This document shows, piece after piece, positions 61,053 through 64,000 of a DNA stretch of 64,000 nt (position 1 is the first letter of the stretch; every line of letters starts with the position of its first letter). Position numbers and translations under genes: made by a program. Origin of the DNA: Amycolatopsis sp. WAC 01376 (GTDB lineage: Bacteria; Actinomycetota; Actinomycetes; Mycobacteriales; Pseudonocardiaceae); assembly GCF_003947415.1 (NCBI RefSeq), contig NZ_QHKL01000008.1, positions 372,001 through 436,000 of the forward strand. The letters are read 5' to 3'. Below the pieces are notes generated by a model, which worked only from the letters and a program-made list of their open reading frames with translations, made no database searches and was not told the origin of the DNA.

Positions 61053-62232
61053 GACCTCGCTGGGGAGCGCCTATTGGCGGCTGTGGAGCGCGTCGGGCCT
61101 GTCGAATCTCGCCGACGGGATCGTCAAGATCGCGCTCGGCCTGGTGGCCGTCCAGCTCACCCGGTCGCCGGCACTCATCGCGGGGCTGGCGTTCGTGTCG
61201 TCCTTGCCGTGGCTGGTGTTCGCCCTGCACGCCGGGGTACTCACCGACCGCGTCGACCGCCGCCGCGCGATGCTCACCGCGAACGTGCTCCGCGCGGGCC
61301 TGCTCGCCGCGCTCGCCGTGGCGACCGCTCTGGATCTCGGGTCGATCTGGCTGCTCTACGTGGTCGCGCTCGGACTCGGGCTCGCCGAAACGGTCCACGA
61401 CACGGCCGCGCAGGCGATCCTCCCTCAGATCGTCGGCCGCGATCGGCTGACGCGCGCCAACAGCCGCCTCTACGCCGCCGAACTCACCGCCAACGAGTTC
61501 GCCGGGCCACCGCTGGGTGGTTTCCTTGTCGCCGCAGGCGCCTTCGCTGCCTTCGCGACACCGTCTGCACTTTGGATCGTCGCGGTCTTCGTGCTCTTCT
61601 TCGTCCCGGGTTCGTTCCGCGCGGAGCGGACACGCGGCACGAGCGTGCGCGAAGATCTCGTCGAAGGGCTGCGTTTCCTTTGGGAGAACCGGGTTCTCCG
61701 GATTCTGGCGATCATGGTCGGCGGGTTCAACTTCGCCACCAGCGCCATGATCACGCTCTTCGTGCTCTACGCGGTGGGTCCGTCTTCGGCGATGGGCCTG
61801 ACGGCACAGGCCTACGGTTTCCTGCTGGCCACCATCGCCGCCGGCAGTTTCGTGGCGTCGTTCGCGGCGGAGCGGATCGAACGCGCGCTCGGCCGTTCCC
61901 GCACCCTGGTCCTCAGTCTGCTCACCGGCGCCGCCCTCGTCGGAATCCCGGCGGTGACCACGAATCCGTACGTGATCGGCGCGGTGTTCTTCCTCGGCGG
62001 GGCCGGGGTCGTGGTGTGGAACGTCGTCGTCGTTTCGCTGCGGCAACGGCTCATCCCGGACCACCTGCTCGGCCGGGGCACCAGCGGCCACCGGCTCGTC
62101 GCGTGGGGCACCAAACCGCTGGGCGCGGCGGCGGCCGGGCTGCTGGCGGAGGCCTTCGGGCTGCGGCCGGTGTTCGCGGGCGCGGCCGTCGTGATCCTGG
62201 CGCTACTGCTGCTCACCCCTCGTGAGCGGTAA
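61051..62232 (+). CDS. MFS transporter (probable drug or metabolite exporter)
   Basis: A 393-residue major facilitator protein with about 12 helices. The motif A loop between helices 2 and 3 reads GVLTDRVDRRRAML. Its N-terminal features (SGLSNLADGIVKIALGLVAVQLT) and length fit the EntS/DHA3-type exporters. ATG 61051 is chosen because it gives the family start MTSLGSAYWRLW; upstream in-frame ATGs would lie within the ATCGAT operator. The adjacent ArsR-type gene is the likely repressor. The exported compound is unknown. Confidence 0.88.
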   Translation: MTSLGSAYWRLWSASGLSNLADGIVKIALGLVAVQLTRSPALIAGLAFVSSLPWLVFALHAGVLTDRVDRRRAMLTANVLRAGLLAALAVATALDLGSIWLLYVVALGLGLAETVHDTAAQAILPQIVGRDRLTRANSRLYAAELTANEFAGPPLGGFLVAAGAFAAFATPSALWIVAVFVLFFVPGSFRAERTRGTSVREDLVEGLRFLWENRVLRILAIMVGGFNFATSAMITLFVLYAVGPSSAMGLTAQAYGFLLATIAAGSFVASFAAERIERALGRSRTLVLSLLTGAALVGIPAVTTNPYVIGAVFFLGGAGVVVWNVVVVSLRQRLIPDHLLGRGTSGHRLVAWGTKPLGAAAAGLLAEAFGLRPVFAGAAVVILALLLLTPRER

Positions 62233-62256
62233 GGACGGTGAGAACCAGTGCGCGAG

Positions 62257-62299
62257 TGGCGGTTTCGCGTGACGGGATGGACGACACGCGAAACCGCCA
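62257..62299. terminator. Hairpin between convergent MFS and ArsC-family genes
   Basis: TGGCGGTTTCGCGTG (62257-62271) and CACGCGAAACCGCCA (62285-62299) are perfect 15-bp arms with a 13-base loop. It lies 24 bases after the MFS stop and 25 before the stop of the minus-strand gene, so it may end both transcripts. It shares the CACGCGA word with the 60.2-kb repeats. Confidence 0.7.
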
Positions 62300-62324
62300 A
62301 CCTGGTACAGCCGGCTCGAAGCCG

Positions 62325-62684
62325 TCAGCCGGGCAGCACCGACCGCACGGCTTCCGGGGTCCGCCCCACCACGGTCGTGCCGTCGTCGGCGGTGATGATC
62401 GGCCGCTGGATCAGCTTCGGATGGGTGACCAGTGCGTCGATCCACCGGTCGCGGTCGGCGGGGGTGCGCCCCCAGGTCTTCAGTTCGAGTTCCTTCGCGA
62501 TCGGCTCCGCGGTGCGGGTGATGTCCCACGGTTCGAGCCCGAGCCTCTTGAGGACGGCCTTCAGTTCCTTCGCCGTCGGCGGCTCATCGAGGTACTTCCG
62601 CACCGTGTACTCGGCCCCCGCGTCGTCGAGCATCGACACCGCCGAACGGCATTTGGAGCACGCCGGGTTCACCCAGATCTCCAT
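62325..62684 (-). CDS. ArsC-family (arsenate reductase-like) protein
   Basis: A 119-residue thioredoxin-fold protein of the glutaredoxin-linked ArsC family. The active Cys lies in NPACSKCR (Cys9), with a second Cys at 12, and IQRPII supplies the conserved Arg. No arsenic-resistance genes are nearby, and many family members (Spx/YffB-like) have other roles, so arsenate reduction is only possible. Confidence 0.87.
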   Translation of the reverse strand: MEIWVNPACSKCRSAVSMLDDAGAEYTVRKYLDEPPTAKELKAVLKRLGLEPWDITRTAEPIAKELELKTWGRTPADRDRWIDALVTHPKLIQRPIITADDGTTVVGRTPEAVRSVLPG

Positions 62685-62774
62685 CCGAGACCGCCTCCCT
62701 TCGAAAAGTGCTCAGTCGGTGAGCACTTTGCTTCCGATGATGGTCACAGACGTTACGGCGAAAGGAACCCGGTC

Positions 62775-63344
62775 ATGGACGAGACCACCTTCAGTGCCGC
62801 CGGCCCCGCCGAGTGGCGCGCGTGGCTGGCCGAGAACGCAGGCATCGAGAAGGAGGTTTGGCTGGTCATCCGGCACAAGGGCAGCGGCGTCCCCAGCGTC
62901 CGGATCGAAGAGGCGATGGAGCAGGCCCTGTGCTTCGGCTGGATCGACGGGCTGCACCGCAAGCACGACGCCACGAGTTCGCGGCTGCGGTTCACGCCGC
63001 GCGATCCCCGGAGTTCGTGGAGCCGGGTCAACCGTGAGCGGGCCGCCCGCCTGATCGCCGAGGGGCTGATGACCGAACGCGGTCAGGCGATGATCGACCT
63101 TGCCAAGGAGAAGGGTCGCTGGCAGGTCGTGCCGGACGGCGACGGCGTCCCCGAAGACCTGCGTGCCCGGCTCGAAGCCGACGAGGTGGCCCGCACCCAT
63201 TTCGAGAAGTTCCCGCCGTCGTCGAAAAGGCTGATCCTGGAGTGGATCCTGACCGCGAAGAAGCCGGAAACCCGCGAGCGGCGGATCGCCAGGACCGTCG
63301 AACTCGCGGCCGTGAACGTCCGCGCCAATCACCCGGTCCGGTGA
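62775..63344 (+). CDS. YdeI/OmpD-associated family protein
   Basis: A 189-residue soluble protein of the YdeI family. The signature EEAMEQALCFGWIDGLHRKHD and FTPRDPRSSWSRVNRERAARLI are clear, and the C-terminal block (HFEKFPPSSKRLILEWILTAKKPETRERRI) fits. Function of the family is poorly defined; some members were tied to peptide resistance. ATG 62775; the ArsC-family gene is divergent, 90 bases away. Confidence 0.87.
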   Translation: MDETTFSAAGPAEWRAWLAENAGIEKEVWLVIRHKGSGVPSVRIEEAMEQALCFGWIDGLHRKHDATSSRLRFTPRDPRSSWSRVNRERAARLIAEGLMTERGQAMIDLAKEKGRWQVVPDGDGVPEDLRARLEADEVARTHFEKFPPSSKRLILEWILTAKKPETRERRIARTVELAAVNVRANHPVR

Positions 63345-63345
63345 C

Positions 63346-64000
63346 TCAGTTGAATTCGCGCCGGGCGACGAGGATGGCGATGTCGTCTTGCGCGGGCGTC
63401 GTGCCGACGAGCGCAGCCATCACCCGCGCGCACACCACCCCGGGCTTCTCGGCGGTGACCACGTCGGCGAGCCGCCGCAGGCCGACGTCGATCAGGTGAT
63501 CCCTGCGCTCCACGAGACCGTCGGTGTAGAAGGCGATCACACCACCGGGCGGCAACTCGAGCTCCACTGTCCGTCGCGGCGGCCCGGTGACGCCGATCGG
63601 CGGATCGACCGGGACATCGACGAACGCCGAAGGTCTGCCGGGGGCCGCGAGCACCGGCGGCAGGTGCCCGGCCAGCGAGACCGCGAACTTGTCCCGCGAA
63701 GCCGACACCAGCCCGTACACGACGGTGGCCAGCGCGCCCGGCTCGAAATGCTGGACCTTGCGGTCCAATTTGGACAGAACCTCCGCCGGATCGTCCGATT
63801 CGAGTGCGTAGGCGCGAAGCGCGCTACGTAGCCGTCCCATGATCACGGCGGCGTTGAGACCGTGCCCGGCGACGTCGCCCATCACGATGCCGAGGCGGTC
63901 GCCCGGCAACGAGAACAGGTCGTACCAGTCACCGCCGACCCCGGGCTCGGAACCCGGCACGTACCGCGCGGCGAACTTCATCCCCGAGACGGCGGGCAGC
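63346..64000 (-). CDS. SpoIIE/PP2C-type serine phosphatase (partial)
   Basis: The C-terminal 217 residues of a phosphatase whose start lies beyond the right edge; the open frame continues through the last base. The domain shows GGDWYDLFSL, GDVAGHGLNAAVIMGRLR, LAGHLPPVLA, FYTDGLVERRD and a final QDDIAILVAR, the full set of PPM/SpoIIE metal-binding blocks, so the catalytic part is intact. Members act on anti-anti-sigma factors in partner-switching. It is convergent with the YdeI-family gene, one base apart. Confidence 0.93.
   Translation of the reverse strand, partial: LPAVSGMKFAARYVPGSEPGVGGDWYDLFSLPGDRLGIVMGDVAGHGLNAAVIMGRLRSALRAYALESDDPAEVLSKLDRKVQHFEPGALATVVYGLVSASRDKFAVSLAGHLPPVLAAPGRPSAFVDVPVDPPIGVTGPPRRTVELELPPGGVIAFYTDGLVERRDHLIDVGLRRLADVVTAEKPGVVCARVMAALVGTTPAQDDIAILVARREFN

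Overview
The window is a stretch of chromosome from a very GC-rich filamentous actinomycete. Codon use (third positions nearly all G or C), frequent GTG starts, ATGA/GTGA start-stop overlaps, probable leaderless genes, an IdeR/DtxR-type iron box, a snapalysin-type protease, a DUF222-HNH (13E12) protein and an ebo-like prenyltransferase cluster all fit Pseudonocardiaceae, most likely Amycolatopsis. The genus is an inference; the phylum is secure. 53 protein genes are called, two of them cut by the window ends. No rRNA, tRNA, CRISPR array, complete insertion sequence or replication origin was seen.

Layout. 0-2.1 kb: the end of an ebo-like operon (TIM-barrel isomerase, UbiA prenyltransferase, inositol-3-phosphate synthase). 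2.2-8.3 kb: a sugar or polyol operon (ROK regulator, ABC ATPase, permease, binding lipoprotein, Gfo/Idh dehydrogenase) with a palindromic operator. 8.5-11.7 kb: a second ROK protein, a GlxA-type AraC regulator and a dienelactone hydrolase. 11.7-17.0 kb: a CitA/DcuS-type two-component system divergent from a tripartite tricarboxylate transporter (tctCBA). 17.0-19.3 kb: a membrane protein and a secreted DUF1996 protein.

19.4-26.4 kb: six genes in a row on the minus strand: a WD40-KAP P-loop NTPase, a substrate-binding/VWA protein, a membrane protein, an unknown, a Crp/Fnr regulator and a nucleotidyl-cyclase-like protein. Two matching 16-bp palindromes lie ahead of the last three genes, suggesting a self-regulated cyclic-nucleotide module. 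26.5-29.6 kb: snapalysin, a P450 with its ferredoxin, and a divergent regulator that joins an IS30-like HTH to a MarR/GbsR-like domain. 29.6-32.2 kb: an array of hairpin units of about 82 bp on both sides of an intact DUF222-HNH gene; I regard this as the most unusual locus here. 32.3-39.8 kb: YqiJ-like membrane protein, flotillin and a 1,627-residue AAA ATPase in one operon.

40.1-49.2 kb: a small Cys-rich protein and an EtfD-like membrane Fe-S oxidoreductase, then a manganese/zinc-type ABC importer and an iron-siderophore ABC importer, each apparently leaderless with a metalloregulator operator on its promoter. 49.2-57.6 kb: HtpG, PhoD phosphatase, an unknown, a YVTN beta-propeller protein, a PucR-type regulator and a membrane sulfatase. 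57.6-64 kb: WYL regulator/epoxide hydrolase pair with a 25-bp palindrome, a 0.6-kb non-coding stretch full of hairpins, HTH regulator/MFS exporter pair, ArsC-family protein, YdeI-family protein and a SpoIIE-type phosphatase cut by the window end.

A second theme is a scattered family of seven 50-61 bp hairpins with 25-28 bp arms that share an outer CRTGA(A)-type end while the rest of the arms differ but still pair.
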